Shown here piece after piece: positions 17,842-26,259 of a stretch of 64,000 bases of DNA. Position 1 is the first letter of the stretch. Each line of letters opens with the position of its first letter. The DNA lies in contig NZ_JALKBD010000001.1 of assembly GCF_023015905.1 (NCBI RefSeq), forward strand, positions 62,001-126,000, read 5' to 3'. Below the pieces are notes generated by a model. The model did no database searches. It had not been told where the DNA came from and saw nothing but the letters and a program-made list of their open reading frames with translations. The position numbers were made by a program, and so were the translations under genes. Source of the DNA: Arenibacter sp. F20364. GTDB lineage: Bacteria; Bacteroidota; Bacteroidia; Flavobacteriales; Flavobacteriaceae.

Positions 17842-19131
17842 CTAAATCGAAGCCAAGATATTTTCCCTGTCCAATTTATTGGTAATACTTTCCTCAACAT
17901 CCATTCTTAAGGCCTGCAATTCCTTTTCCACCACTTCTTTATTTTCCTTTGAAATTTTGATATCCTGTAAAATATATTTTAAAGCTCCCAAAAGGGCCAG
18001 TACTACAGAGCTATCTTTTTTTCCATACAAGCGGATGGGCTGAACAATCATTTGCATTAATTCTTTGGCCATAAGGTTGTTCTTAACCAGAATCATCTTT
18101 CCTTCCCTCAAAGAATTGGATGTTTTGTTTGGAAACCTCATCGTTTTCATAAGTAAGGGGGCCAATTTGTTAATAGAATCAATAGCAGTTCCCGGATCAT
18201 TGATCCCTGGGGACATGGCCTTGACCGCTATCTCCATTAATTTAATAAATCCGCCAATACCATTATCTTGGTCATTGCGGTTATTGGACAGATTAACACA
18301 CAATAATAAACCTTCTACCTCCTTGGCTTCAATCGATTTCTTAACCAGCAATAGGGGCATTCCCCTATACAAATACTTGCCTACATAAGGCAGGATTTCT
18401 ACGTAGCCGCCCTTTTCATAATAGGAATCACTTATCAACGATGCGTCAAATCCCCTAAAATAGCCGGATTTGTGTGAATAAATTGTTTCAAAGTCCTCCA
18501 GATTATCCAACTGCAGTGCTTTAAGTCCTACTTTTGAAGCTTTATAGTCTTCGTATTCCTGGTCCAAAAATCTCGCGCTAGATCGAAAAATATTGTCTAT
18601 AATATTTTGAATTTGAATGGATGTGGAAATACTATGTATAAAATAAACGAACAATCCAACACAAAATACCCCGAAAATTGAGGCTAACATGGTGGAAAAT
18701 CCTACCAAGTCGCTATCCAACCCCTTAGCGCCAAGAAAAATTAAGACGATAATGCAATATAGAAGTGTACCTATGTAAACTCCTAAAATTAATTGATGTC
18801 TTTTGTTAGAAACCAAACTGGGCAATAGCCTTGGTGAAAAATTAGATGAGGCTTGGCTCAGTACTACCATGACCATAGTAAAACTAAATACGGTCAAAGA
18901 AAGAATGCCCCCTATAAGTGTGGTTAAAATAGCTCTTGCAGTTTCATAATCTCCAATAAAAAAATAAGGAGTCCGCTCTTTAATGGTTTTGGCCAAATTC
19001 CAACTTTCAAACTCCAACATCAGCAAAGCAAACAGAAAAAAACCAAATGCGATGAGCACCGGATAAAACGCTATGCTCTGTAACACCCTACTATAAAGCA
19101 CTTTCAATAATTTGATGATGGACTTCAACAT
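17842..19131 (-). CDS. DUF2254 family membrane protein
   Basis: A 429-residue protein: four helices in the N-terminal half (about 24-40, 68-95, 113-134, 143-168), then a long cytosolic part. The 'MSPGINDPGTAIDSINKLA' segment (about 300-318) is the strongest conserved block of DUF2254. Function is unknown. It lies upstream of and divergent from the MscS gene, separated by a region with a candidate small RNA. The start ATG at 19131 leaves a basic amphipathic N-terminus before the first helix. Confidence 0.85.
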   Translation of the reverse strand: MLKSIIKLLKVLYSRVLQSIAFYPVLIAFGFFLFALLMLEFESWNLAKTIKERTPYFFIGDYETARAILTTLIGGILSLTVFSFTMVMVVLSQASSNFSPRLLPSLVSNKRHQLILGVYIGTLLYCIIVLIFLGAKGLDSDLVGFSTMLASIFGVFCVGLFVYFIHSISTSIQIQNIIDNIFRSSARFLDQEYEDYKASKVGLKALQLDNLEDFETIYSHKSGYFRGFDASLISDSYYEKGGYVEILPYVGKYLYRGMPLLLVKKSIEAKEVEGLLLCVNLSNNRNDQDNGIGGFIKLMEIAVKAMSPGINDPGTAIDSINKLAPLLMKTMRFPNKTSNSLREGKMILVKNNLMAKELMQMIVQPIRLYGKKDSSVVLALLGALKYILQDIKISKENKEVVEKELQALRMDVEESITNKLDRENILASI

Positions 19132-19327
19132 CTTGCATTCAGATTAATGTTACCTAAAGATAATCAATAGCCCTTCTTCGTTTAGCCCATTCCCATAAAA
19201 TAGTAATCTAAATGATGATTGTTTCGGTATCAAAAAAGTCTGTCCCCTGATTAAAAAACAAACCGCGAATCTTGCATAAGAGTTAACAATAGTTAGAATA
19301 CAGCACATTTATTATACCTCTCCAACC

Positions 19328-19520
19328 TAACTTTGAGATCAAGAAAGAAGTTTGCACTATTCCATTGGCAATCAGGTAAGCCTAAATTTCGGGGGACATT
19401 TGGGAATAATCGTATTCTTCGTTGAATTACTGTGAACTACAAAAGTAATTCATGTAGGATGGTTAGGTTGGTTGTTAAATAATGGTTCCGATACACTTAA
19501 ATATCGGAGCCATTTTTTTT
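19328..19520 (+). ncRNA. Candidate small RNA with own promoter element and terminator
   Basis: TAACTTTG at 19328-19335 matches the -7 consensus, and a strong intrinsic terminator ends at 19520, enclosing about 180 bases without an open frame of note. Inside is a stem GAATTAC / GTAATTC (about 19423-19450). Both neighbours have their own starts elsewhere: DUF2254 reads away, and mscS begins 96 bases beyond the terminator. A terminator with no upstream gene on this strand is the main argument. The -33 box is weak. Not assigned to any known RNA family. Confidence 0.4.
19481..19520 (+). terminator. Intrinsic terminator between DUF2254 and mscS
   Basis: AATGGTTCCGATA (19481-19493) pairs with TATCGGAGCCATT (19502-19514) with one G-U wobble, followed by eight T in total. 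No protein gene on the plus strand ends upstream of it. Confidence 0.85.
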
Positions 19521-19615
19521 GGATAAGCTCCTATTATAGCTGTATATTTAATAATCAAGAAGGTTTTTCATAAAAATCTTCTTAACTTCTAAACAACATC
19601 AAAAAAGTACTATTT

Positions 19616-20500
19616 ATGGATTTAAAGATCGATGAAGCCTGGGAAGAAATGATTAACAGACTGGCGTCTTGGGTAGACAGTTTAATAGTGAATTTACCCA
19701 ATATTATTTTGGCTCTGCTTGTATTCACCATCGTGATTATACTTTCCAAATACTTTACCAAACTTACTTGGAAACTATTGGAGAAAAGTAGTTTACAAAA
19801 ATCCATGAAGAATTTAATTGCCAAGTTAATATCAGTATTGGTAATTCTGACGGGATTATTTTTAGTTCTAGGAATCTTGGACCTGAGTAAAACTTTAAAT
19901 ACAATTCTTGCCGGCGCAGGGGTGGCGGGACTGGCTGTAGGTCTAGCCTTGCAGGGTGCCCTGGCCAATACCTATTCTGGAATAGTGTTGTCATATATCA
20001 AGCACATAAAATTTGGGGATTGGATAGAGAGCAACAGTTATGAAGGGGAGGTGATCGATATAGATCTAAGGGCGGTAACCATAAAACAATCGGACAACAA
20101 TTTGGTTTATATTCCGAACAAATTGGTTTTGGAAAACCCAATCAGAAATTTTTCCACTACGTCCCAATCACGGGTTATCCTTACCTGTGGTGTTGGTTAT
20201 TCCTCCAATTTGGAATTTGTACGAGACTTGGTATGCAGGACTATTGCGTCTAATTTTGATAATGTTGAAAATAGCAAGGAAGTTATTTTTCTTTATACCG
20301 AATTTGGGGATAGCTCTATTAATTTTGAAACTCGATTTTGGATTCAATCCACCTCGGCCATAGAGGTACTAAGGGCCAAGACAATTGCCATGATCGCCAT
20401 AAAAAAAGCCTTTGACGAAAACGATATTAATATTCCATTCCCTATACGAACATTGGATTTTCCTGAAAATTTTAAGCTCAACAACAACACAAACAACTGA
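19616..20500 (+). CDS. Small-conductance mechanosensitive channel, MscS family
   Basis: A 294-residue inner-membrane channel that opens under membrane tension to release solutes during osmotic downshock. Three helices are visible: about 27-47, 70-90 and the pore-lining TM3 (about 97-126) with the Ala/Gly-rich pattern 'GAGVAGLAVGLALQGALAN'. The beta domain follows ('FGDWIESNSYEGEVIDIDLR' about 138-157), then the C-terminal alpha/beta cage. Length is normal. ATG at 19616 gives a proper amphipathic N-terminal helix. It opens the run of osmotic and envelope-stress-type genes that follows. Confidence 0.93.
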   Translation: MDLKIDEAWEEMINRLASWVDSLIVNLPNIILALLVFTIVIILSKYFTKLTWKLLEKSSLQKSMKNLIAKLISVLVILTGLFLVLGILDLSKTLNTILAGAGVAGLAVGLALQGALANTYSGIVLSYIKHIKFGDWIESNSYEGEVIDIDLRAVTIKQSDNNLVYIPNKLVLENPIRNFSTTSQSRVILTCGVGYSSNLEFVRDLVCRTIASNFDNVENSKEVIFLYTEFGDSSINFETRFWIQSTSAIEVLRAKTIAMIAIKKAFDENDINIPFPIRTLDFPENFKLNNNTNN

Positions 20501-20582
20501 CTTAAAATAAGTTACAACAATGCCATCTGTGTTAACTATTAATGTGATAAAGTTAAACAATGTGATTCTATAGCCCGAGATT

Positions 20583-20592
20583 TGTTATACAA
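20583..20592. promoter_or_regulatory. TGTTATACAA motif upstream of the DUF1328 gene
   Basis: TTTGTTATACAAA (20581-20593) has 5-bp dyad arms. The same ten bases occur inverted at 25815-25824, upstream of another small gene in the same module. A shared regulator is possible; the evidence is two occurrences only. Confidence 0.3.
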
Positions 20593-20638
20593 ATTGTTTT
20601 AAGGACAGTTTATAGTAATAACCTAAAAAACATATATC

Positions 20639-20800
20639 ATGCTACGATGGACAGTAACATTTGTAATATTGGCAATAGTTGCCGCAATTTTTGGATTTGG
20701 GGGAATTGCAGCGGGAGCAGCGAGTATTGCCAAGATCTTATTTTTTCTTTTCCTGATTCTGTTTGTAATCTCATTATTTACCGGAAGAAGAAAGATATAA
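20639..20800 (+). CDS. DUF1328 (YtjA-type) small membrane protein
   Basis: A 53-residue protein with two hydrophobic helices (about 5-24 and 32-47) joined by a '[14 protein letters not shown]' stretch, closing with 'FTGRRKI'. This matches the DUF1328/YtjA pattern 'L.W...F..lA.iA..fGFgGia.gaA.iAkilF'. Function is unknown; members are small inner-membrane proteins often induced by stress. ATG at 20639 is the only sensible start. It opens the module of tiny genes that runs to the AraC-type regulator at 21855. Confidence 0.88.
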   Translation: MLRWTVTFVILAIVAAIFGFGGIAAGAASIAKILFFLFLILFVISLFTGRRKI

Positions 20801-20869
20801 ACGGGGCAACTCTGTAAAAATTCACAAAAAAATTAAGTAAAAAAGGTACATAATCCTAAAACTACAACA

Positions 20870-21061
20870 ATGAAAAAATTTATAATATCCTTTTTATTCG
20901 CTTTACTATTTACACTTTCATTATCCACTTTAAATAGCTGTAGGGAAGAAAAAACTGCAGGTGAGAAAATTGAGGATGGAATAGAAAGTGTAGGCGATGG
21001 TATTGAGGAAGGTGTGGAAGAGGTTGAAGATGAAATAGATGATGCCACAGACGACAATTAA
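20870..21061 (+). CDS. Small acidic lipoprotein
   Basis: A 63-residue product with a signal peptide (1-23) and a lipobox 'LNSC' ending at Cys24, so the mature part is a lipid-anchored peptide of about 40 residues. That part is almost entirely Glu, Asp and Gly in an 'EG/IE..G/VED' rhythm, giving a very high negative charge. No family is recognised; such peptides are frequent in flavobacterial stress loci. It sits 69 bases after the DUF1328 gene and is followed by a terminator, which suggests one short transcript for both. Confidence 0.75.
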   Translation: MKKFIISFLFALLFTLSLSTLNSCREEKTAGEKIEDGIESVGDGIEEGVEEVEDEIDDATDDN

Positions 21062-21094
21062 AAAAATCTTTTTATTTGGTTAGATTTTGTTATC

Positions 21095-21129
21095 AACGGG
21101 CATTTTCCTTTGCGGATCTTGTCCGTTTT
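21095..21129 (+). terminator. Terminator after the acidic lipoprotein gene
   Basis: AACGGGCA pairs with TGTCCGTT (one G-U) around a 16-base loop, then four T. It lies 34 bases after the stop of the lipoprotein gene. Confidence 0.55.
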
Positions 21130-21248
21130 CAATTATGCTTAAAATAATTGACTAGGCAAAAGACAGGTTGGTAGGAGTAAAACGGCCAAAACTATTACCA
21201 AGAAATTAAATTGAAAGATAAGTTGTAATTAAATTAAAGAATATAAAG

Positions 21249-21569
21249 ATGAAGAATGAATTCGCTAAGAATGAAAAAGAAATTATTGAAGAATATCAAA
21301 AAAAAGGCTTTAAGGGCAGCTACAGGGTAGAGAACATGAAATTGATAGATTTGAAGACAAAAACTGCGTATTCGCCCCAAAACGTGACTATTTTGGAGGA
21401 ATATCGCTTTGAAGGAATGAGCAACCCTTCTGACATGTCCATTTTATATATTTTGGAAACCAATGATGGCAGTAAAGGAACTGTCTTGGCCAATTATAGC
21501 CCATCCAGCAATATTGAAACAGCGGAATTTTTCAAGGAGATCCCCAAAGAAAACTACTTAGCCAACTAA
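21249..21569 (+). CDS. Hypothetical small cytosolic protein
   Basis: A 106-residue soluble protein without signal or membrane segment. It has a charged helical start ('KNEKEIIEEYQKKGF') and a beta-rich body with 'YRFEGMSNPSDMSILYILET' (about 56-75). Homologous short proteins are familiar in Flavobacteriaceae beside stress genes, but no function is established and I assign none. Start ATG at 21249 follows an AT-rich leader without Shine-Dalgarno, normal here. It lies between the lipoprotein terminator and the AraC-type regulator. Confidence 0.7.
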   Translation: MKNEFAKNEKEIIEEYQKKGFKGSYRVENMKLIDLKTKTAYSPQNVTILEEYRFEGMSNPSDMSILYILETNDGSKGTVLANYSPSSNIETAEFFKEIPKENYLAN

Positions 21570-21808
21570 AAGAATATTTCCCATGGTAAAGCTATCAAAG
21601 TTTAAAAAGTCATAAAATGTATTCCCTTTTTCCATAATGGCCGAAAAAATTATGATCTGTCTTACAAACCCAATAAGCCATGGAAAGTATTGGTCATAAA
21701 ATTTGCCTTGGGTATCAGTGAGCAGTACAATTGACAAAAAGTTCAATGAGCGGTTTAATTGAATTTAAAAATTCATCATCTTTGTGTATATCGCCTACAT
21801 TGTTTTCC

Positions 21809-21816
21809 TAAGTTTG
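21809..21816 (+). promoter_or_regulatory. -7 element TAAGTTTG for the small AraC-type regulator
   Basis: TAAGTTTG fits TAnnTTTG and lies 38 bases before the ATG at 21855. It is inside the longer open frame that begins at 21759, which argues for the downstream start. The -33 box is not at ideal distance. Confidence 0.4.
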
Positions 21817-21854
21817 TAGGAAAAGCTCTAAATGGCCCTTATTACACGCAATCA

Positions 21855-22418
21855 ATGAGAATCTACCTGAAATTTGATTTTAAACACATCTGTAGAACGG
21901 TGTTAAAGGAGCAATTGGACTCCCTAGGACTGAAGTACACAATTTATGGCGTTGGAGAAATTGAATTTAATAAAATACCCACCCAAAAAGAAGAACAGGA
22001 AATGACCTCGCTTTTGGGACATTACGGCATAGAAATTATGGATGACCAACAAATGGAATTGGTGCAACGTATAAAAGATGCGGTTACAGAATGGATTCAT
22101 GATGAAGAGAACCCCAAACTATATAATTTTTCCACATATCTTTCTGAAAAGTTAGATTATTCATACACTTATTTGTCCTCTGTATTCTCTGAAGCTACCT
22201 ATTCTTCTATCGAAAACTTCGTAATATTAAGAAAAATAGAGTTTGTTAAAAGTTTTATCCTTCAAAACAACCTGACCTTAACGGAAATAGCTTTTAAACT
22301 CAACTATAGCAGTGTATCCCATTTATCGGCACAATTCAAGAAAACGACCGGACTAACCCCTTCCGCTTTTCAAAAAATCATCCTTAAGAGGAAAGAAAGA
22401 GCATTATCACAAAAATAA
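21855..22418 (+). CDS. Short AraC-type transcriptional regulator
   Basis: A 187-residue regulator. The N-terminal about 75 residues ('MRIYLKFDFKHICRTVLKEQ' onward) form a small domain with no recognised ligand fold; the C-terminal 90 hold the two helix-turn-helix units of AraC/XylS proteins ('FSTYLSEKLDYSYTYLSSVF' and 'TLTEIAFKLNYSSVSHLSAQ', then 'FKKTTGLTPSAFQ'). I chose ATG 21855: relatives begin at this point, and a -7 element lies within the alternative longer start. It is followed after 12 bases by a response regulator and a histidine kinase, so it likely belongs to their signalling unit. Confidence 0.8.
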   Translation: MRIYLKFDFKHICRTVLKEQLDSLGLKYTIYGVGEIEFNKIPTQKEEQEMTSLLGHYGIEIMDDQQMELVQRIKDAVTEWIHDEENPKLYNFSTYLSEKLDYSYTYLSSVFSEATYSSIENFVILRKIEFVKSFILQNNLTLTEIAFKLNYSSVSHLSAQFKKTTGLTPSAFQKIILKRKERALSQK

Positions 22419-22430
22419 CCAGACCAAAAT

Positions 22431-22877
22431 ATGCCCCTAAATACACTAAACATAGCTTTGGCCGATGATGACGAAGATGACAGAACATTGTTCAAGGAGG
22501 CTATGGATGAAATAAAAATCAAGACCAAGCTATCCCTCTTTAATAATGGAAAAGAGTTGATGGATTATTTGATCTTGCCAAATGTGATCTTACCGGAAAT
22601 AGTATTTCTAGATCTAAACATGCCCATCAAAAACGGAATGCAATGCCTTGATGAAATTCGAAACCACCCTAAACTTCAGGACCTATTGGTGGCCATATAT
22701 TCAACATCCTCTTCTGAAAGCGACATTGAAGAAACCTTTGTGAACGGTGCCAATATTTATATCAATAAGCCCAATAGTTTTGGGGCCTTAAAACAAGTCA
22801 TAGAAAAGGTTTTACAACTCAATTGGCAATACCACACCTCGGCCCTTAATAGGGATAATTTTTTATTACGGATCTAA
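22431..22877 (+). CDS. Single-domain response regulator
   Basis: A 148-residue stand-alone receiver domain. The acidic pocket is 'ADDDEDD' (10-16), the phosphoacceptor is Asp61 in 'FLDLNMP', followed by 'YSTSSSESD' with the conserved Ser/Thr and Lys in 'YINKPNSF'. There is no output domain, so it must act by protein contact, either with the kinase encoded 13 bases downstream or as a phosphate shuttle. The pairing of such receivers with PAS kinases having 'SHDLQEPLRK' H-boxes is common in Bacteroidota. Confidence 0.9.
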   Translation: MPLNTLNIALADDDEDDRTLFKEAMDEIKIKTKLSLFNNGKELMDYLILPNVILPEIVFLDLNMPIKNGMQCLDEIRNHPKLQDLLVAIYSTSSSESDIEETFVNGANIYINKPNSFGALKQVIEKVLQLNWQYHTSALNRDNFLLRI

Positions 22878-22890
22878 AATGGGTTAAGGC

Positions 22891-25470
22891 ATGCCAATAA
22901 GAAAAATAACATCTTCTCCAAAAGTACTTGCCGTCTCCCTTATTTTGGCCATTGCCCTTCTTATGTTTCTAGGAAGCATAAGTTACAAGCAGATTGTACA
23001 ACTTGGCGAATCTGCAGACATGGTTTCCAATACCTTGGAGGTCGACATGGAAATAAATCAACTTTTTTCCTATTACGCCCAAATGCAATCTACGGAGCTT
23101 AAAAACTTGCTATCCCAGGATACCTTGGGCATTTCCTCATATGAAATATATAAACCGGAAGTACAGGGCTCCTTTCTTAAACTTAGGGAATTGACCCAAA
23201 ATAATCCCGTTCAGCAGAGAATTCTACATTCCGTAGAATCATGGCAGGACAGCCTTTATAATTCACTAAGTATTATAGCGAATATTCCATTTCAAAAATC
23301 CAATTATTCTTCAAAAGATCGAATAAAAATAAACAATGTTTCCCGGTCGATTACCCAGCTAAATTTGCTAAGAAACCAAATGTATCAAGAAAAACAAATA
23401 CAACTTGCAAAGCGTAAAGAAGAATATAGATCCCAAATTTCATTTACGCCCATGATGACTTTGCTCTTGGGTATGTTTGCCTTGTTCATTTTCATTATCT
23501 CCTTTCTGCAGATCAACTCACAGCGAAAAAAAACTGCTACCGCGGAAAAATTCCTTCAAAATATATTAGGCAGTACGGACAATGTCATCAGTTATTTTTC
23601 GCCTATCTACAATACTGCTGGCCAAGTAAAAGATTTTACCATTGAATTTTCCAACGAAAAAATAGAGTCCGTCCTCGGGCGAAAACCCATCAAAATAGCA
23701 CAAAGAAAAATGTCGGAACTTATTCCCATCAATTTTAAGAATGGCATCTTTGATGAATTGGCAGCTGTTATTGAAGATGGGACTACCCGTAAATTCGAAA
23801 AATATTTTGCCTATAATGGTAATAAGTTTTGGTTTACAACCACTGCCGTAAAAATGGAAAACGGGGTTTTAACCACTTCGGTCGACACAACTTCCGAAAG
23901 AATGTTCACACAGAATTTAAAGAACTTGAACGAGCAATTGGAAGAACAAAATAACAATTTGGTCGAAACCAAAGCCTTTTTGAATAATATCCTTGAAAGC
24001 ACCAGTAACACCGTTAGCCATCTGACTACAGAGCGGGACGCCAATGGTAACATATTGGATTTTAGATATTTGTTTACCAACAGCAATAGTGAAAAGTTAT
24101 CCGGTAAATTGGTAAGTGAGGTAATAGGTAAAACCATATCCACAATCTTCCCTTATGTCCATGAGGCAGGACTCTTTGACCTCATGGTAAAATGTGCCAA
24201 CAATGGTACCATTGAAACACATGAAACCCAATATACTTTAAAGGGGAAGCGCGTGTGGATTCACACCACCATTAACAAACTTAATGACGGCATTACCCTT
24301 ACTTCCTACGAAAGCACCCAGATAATTCACGCCAAACAACGTCTACTGGAACTCAATGAACAATTAAAGGTGCAGAATTCCATTTTAAACGATGCAGAGG
24401 CCGTTGCCAAAATTGGTAGTTACCGATGGAATATTAAAACCATGGAGGCCACCATGTCCGAAAATTTTTTCAGACTATTGGATTGCGAACCCAATGAGTT
24501 TATCCCAACACCAGAAAATTACAGACCCTTTATTCATCCTAAAGACCTTAAGGTTTACGACGAAAAACTAAACCTGGCCTTGGAGAAGAAAATAATCAGC
24601 AATTTTACCTATCGCATTATAACCAAAAATGGGAAGGTAAAACACCTTCAGAATTCAGGCCATTTTTTAAAGACCGAATTCATTGGAGTTGTAAAGGATA
24701 TCACCAAAGAACTAAAAAACGAACAAAAACTAAAGGACAAGAATCTAGAGCTAAAACGTACCAATAGTGAATTGGAATCTTTTAACCGTGTTGCCAGTCA
24801 TGACCTCCAGGAGCCTTTAAGGAAAATTCAGATGTTTATCTCAAGGATAATGGATTCCGATTCAGGAAGTTTAACGAAACAACAAGCGGAATACATTGAT
24901 AAAGTTAAATCCTCTGCCAACCGAATGCAGACCCTTATTAAATACCTCTTGTCCTATTCCAGAATTAACAAGAAGAAGAAAGATTTTGTAAACGTAGATC
25001 TTAATCTTGTTATGGAAAAAGTACAGGAAGATTTGGAAGCCTCTATTAAAGAGACCGGGGTAGAATTTGTTCTGGAAGATCTTCCAGAAGTAAAAGGTGT
25101 CCCTTTCCAGATAGAACAACTTTTCAACAACCTGATCTCAAATTCCATCAAATACCACAGCATTCTTGAAACTCCGAAAATAGAAATCTCCTGTAAAAAA
25201 TTGGAACGTACCGAAATTCCTTATGATTTTCAGAAAAAAGCCAAGCTGTACTACTGTATTTCGTTGAAGGACAACGGTATTGGTTTTGATCAGGTAAATT
25301 CCCATAAGATATTTGAACTATTCCAACGCCTTCACCAAAAAAACGAATATTCAGGCACGGGAATTGGATTGGCCATTTGCAAAAAAATTGTGGAAAAACA
25401 CAAGGGGCATATTGTAGCTCACGGTCAAATAAACAAAGGAGCGACCTTCAACATCTATTTACCTACCTAA
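22891..25470 (+). CDS. Membrane-bound multi-PAS sensor histidine kinase
   Basis: An 859-residue hybrid-free kinase. Order: helix 1 (about 12-32), a periplasmic CHASE3-like four-helix sensor (33-190), helix 2 (about 190-210), three PAS domains (about 215-340, 360-480, 495-610), a HisKA domain with phosphorylated His637 in 'ASHDLQEPLRK', and a HATPase with 'NLISNSIKYH', 'DNGIGFD' and 'GTGIGLAICKKIVEKH'. The ligand is unknown. It shares a tight operon with the single-domain receiver and the small AraC-type regulator, which are its likely partners. The first PAS copy is preceded by 'QNILGSTDNVISYFSPIYN'-type start and the second by a near-repeat, showing duplication. Confidence 0.9.
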   Translation: MPIRKITSSPKVLAVSLILAIALLMFLGSISYKQIVQLGESADMVSNTLEVDMEINQLFSYYAQMQSTELKNLLSQDTLGISSYEIYKPEVQGSFLKLRELTQNNPVQQRILHSVESWQDSLYNSLSIIANIPFQKSNYSSKDRIKINNVSRSITQLNLLRNQMYQEKQIQLAKRKEEYRSQISFTPMMTLLLGMFALFIFIISFLQINSQRKKTATAEKFLQNILGSTDNVISYFSPIYNTAGQVKDFTIEFSNEKIESVLGRKPIKIAQRKMSELIPINFKNGIFDELAAVIEDGTTRKFEKYFAYNGNKFWFTTTAVKMENGVLTTSVDTTSERMFTQNLKNLNEQLEEQNNNLVETKAFLNNILESTSNTVSHLTTERDANGNILDFRYLFTNSNSEKLSGKLVSEVIGKTISTIFPYVHEAGLFDLMVKCANNGTIETHETQYTLKGKRVWIHTTINKLNDGITLTSYESTQIIHAKQRLLELNEQLKVQNSILNDAEAVAKIGSYRWNIKTMEATMSENFFRLLDCEPNEFIPTPENYRPFIHPKDLKVYDEKLNLALEKKIISNFTYRIITKNGKVKHLQNSGHFLKTEFIGVVKDITKELKNEQKLKDKNLELKRTNSELESFNRVASHDLQEPLRKIQMFISRIMDSDSGSLTKQQAEYIDKVKSSANRMQTLIKYLLSYSRINKKKKDFVNVDLNLVMEKVQEDLEASIKETGVEFVLEDLPEVKGVPFQIEQLFNNLISNSIKYHSILETPKIEISCKKLERTEIPYDFQKKAKLYYCISLKDNGIGFDQVNSHKIFELFQRLHQKNEYSGTGIGLAICKKIVEKHKGHIVAHGQINKGATFNIYLPT

Positions 25471-25885
25471 ATAGATCATACTCCTACGGTTTCTATTTAC
25501 CCAGACTATTCTCCCTTTAGGCGAAAATTGGTCATAAAACTATCCACATGGCGAACCATTGTTCTTGGTTGGCTACTTCCCTATACATCATTACGATAAC
25601 ATCTTAGCCTATTAAATGTTGCCATGGCTTGAATCTAAGAAAAAACTCCCACTTTTGGTACTGATTCTAGCTCCTTGGCTACATTTTACCAATCAGAAGT
25701 GCTATTGCAATTGCTACAACAATCTTACTCAAGTGTTGATCCTACCCATTATAATCTTGCCTTTTTTAATGGATTTCAGGGTTTTTCATGGAATTATATA
25801 ACAGAATAAAAAAATTGTATAACACACAGGGCTGCTTCATTTTGGAACTTTGTTCTAGACAATTAGAAATTTAAAGACAACCAAC
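25471..25885. other. 415-base gap after the kinase gene
   Basis: No convincing gene. A 61-codon frame at 25616-25801 has no family resemblance and unusual Cys/Asn composition. TTGTATAACA at 25815-25824 is the inverse of the motif at 20583. The sequence TTGGTCATAAAA occurs here (about 25528) and again near 21692, upstream of the AraC-type gene. Confidence 0.4.
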
Positions 25886-26026
25886 ATGAACAAGACAACA
25901 GATCCATATCAATTGAATTCTAAAATCGGTAAAAGTTGGACTTTGGATTCCAAGGACAGCAGAAATAATGGCCTCCCGGATAATTTCATCATGGGTATGA
26001 CCAATCAAAATATAGAAAGCAACTAG
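25886..26026 (+). CDS. Possible small protein of 46 residues
   Basis: An uninterrupted frame starting 'MNKTTDPYQLNSKIGKSW' and ending '...QNIESN'. It is hydrophilic, has no signal or membrane segment, and is placed 61 bases before the next small gene in a locus where several genuine proteins of this size occur. I know no family. Support is context and a plausible composition only; it could be noncoding leader of the lmo0937-type gene. Confidence 0.4.
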   Translation: MNKTTDPYQLNSKIGKSWTLDSKDSRNNGLPDNFIMGMTNQNIESN

Positions 26027-26087
26027 ATATAAGATTTATATCATTCGAAAGGCTATTTAAACCTTTACAATCATCATAATATAGAAA

Positions 26088-26234
26088 ATGTCGAAAATGT
26101 TGGTTATAGCAGCAATAATAATGTTCTTACTATGGGCTATAGGCTTTTTTATATTCAACATTGGCATGCTAGTACACATTTTCCTCTTATTGGCAGTGGC
26201 TCTTTTTATAATCAGGGTAGTAAGGGATAAATGA
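26088..26234 (+). CDS. lmo0937-type (DUF5670) small membrane protein
   Basis: A 48-residue protein with two hydrophobic stretches, 'MLVIAAIIMFLLWAIGFFIF' (4-23) and a second from about 27-44, ending in 'VVRDK'. The two-helix pattern with a central 'GxxxHxxLxxA' and a short basic tail is that of the lmo0937 family, a set of very small membrane proteins of unknown function seen in stress and envelope loci. Start may be Met1 (26088) or Met4 (26097). It lies 25 bases before the second AraC-type regulator and is probably cotranscribed with it. Confidence 0.75.
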   Translation: MSKMLVIAAIIMFLLWAIGFFIFNIGMLVHIFLLLAVALFIIRVVRDK

Positions 26235-26259
26235 AGTAATAATCTTAAAATACGAAATC

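Noticed and set aside
21759-21854. Longer N-terminus for the short AraC-type regulator
   Set aside because: It would include a -7 element and adds 32 residues not typical for the family.
25616-25801. Plus-strand frame of 61 codons after the kinase
   Set aside because: Composition is odd (Cys, Asn and Leu runs), no promoter or neighbour logic, no family resemblance.
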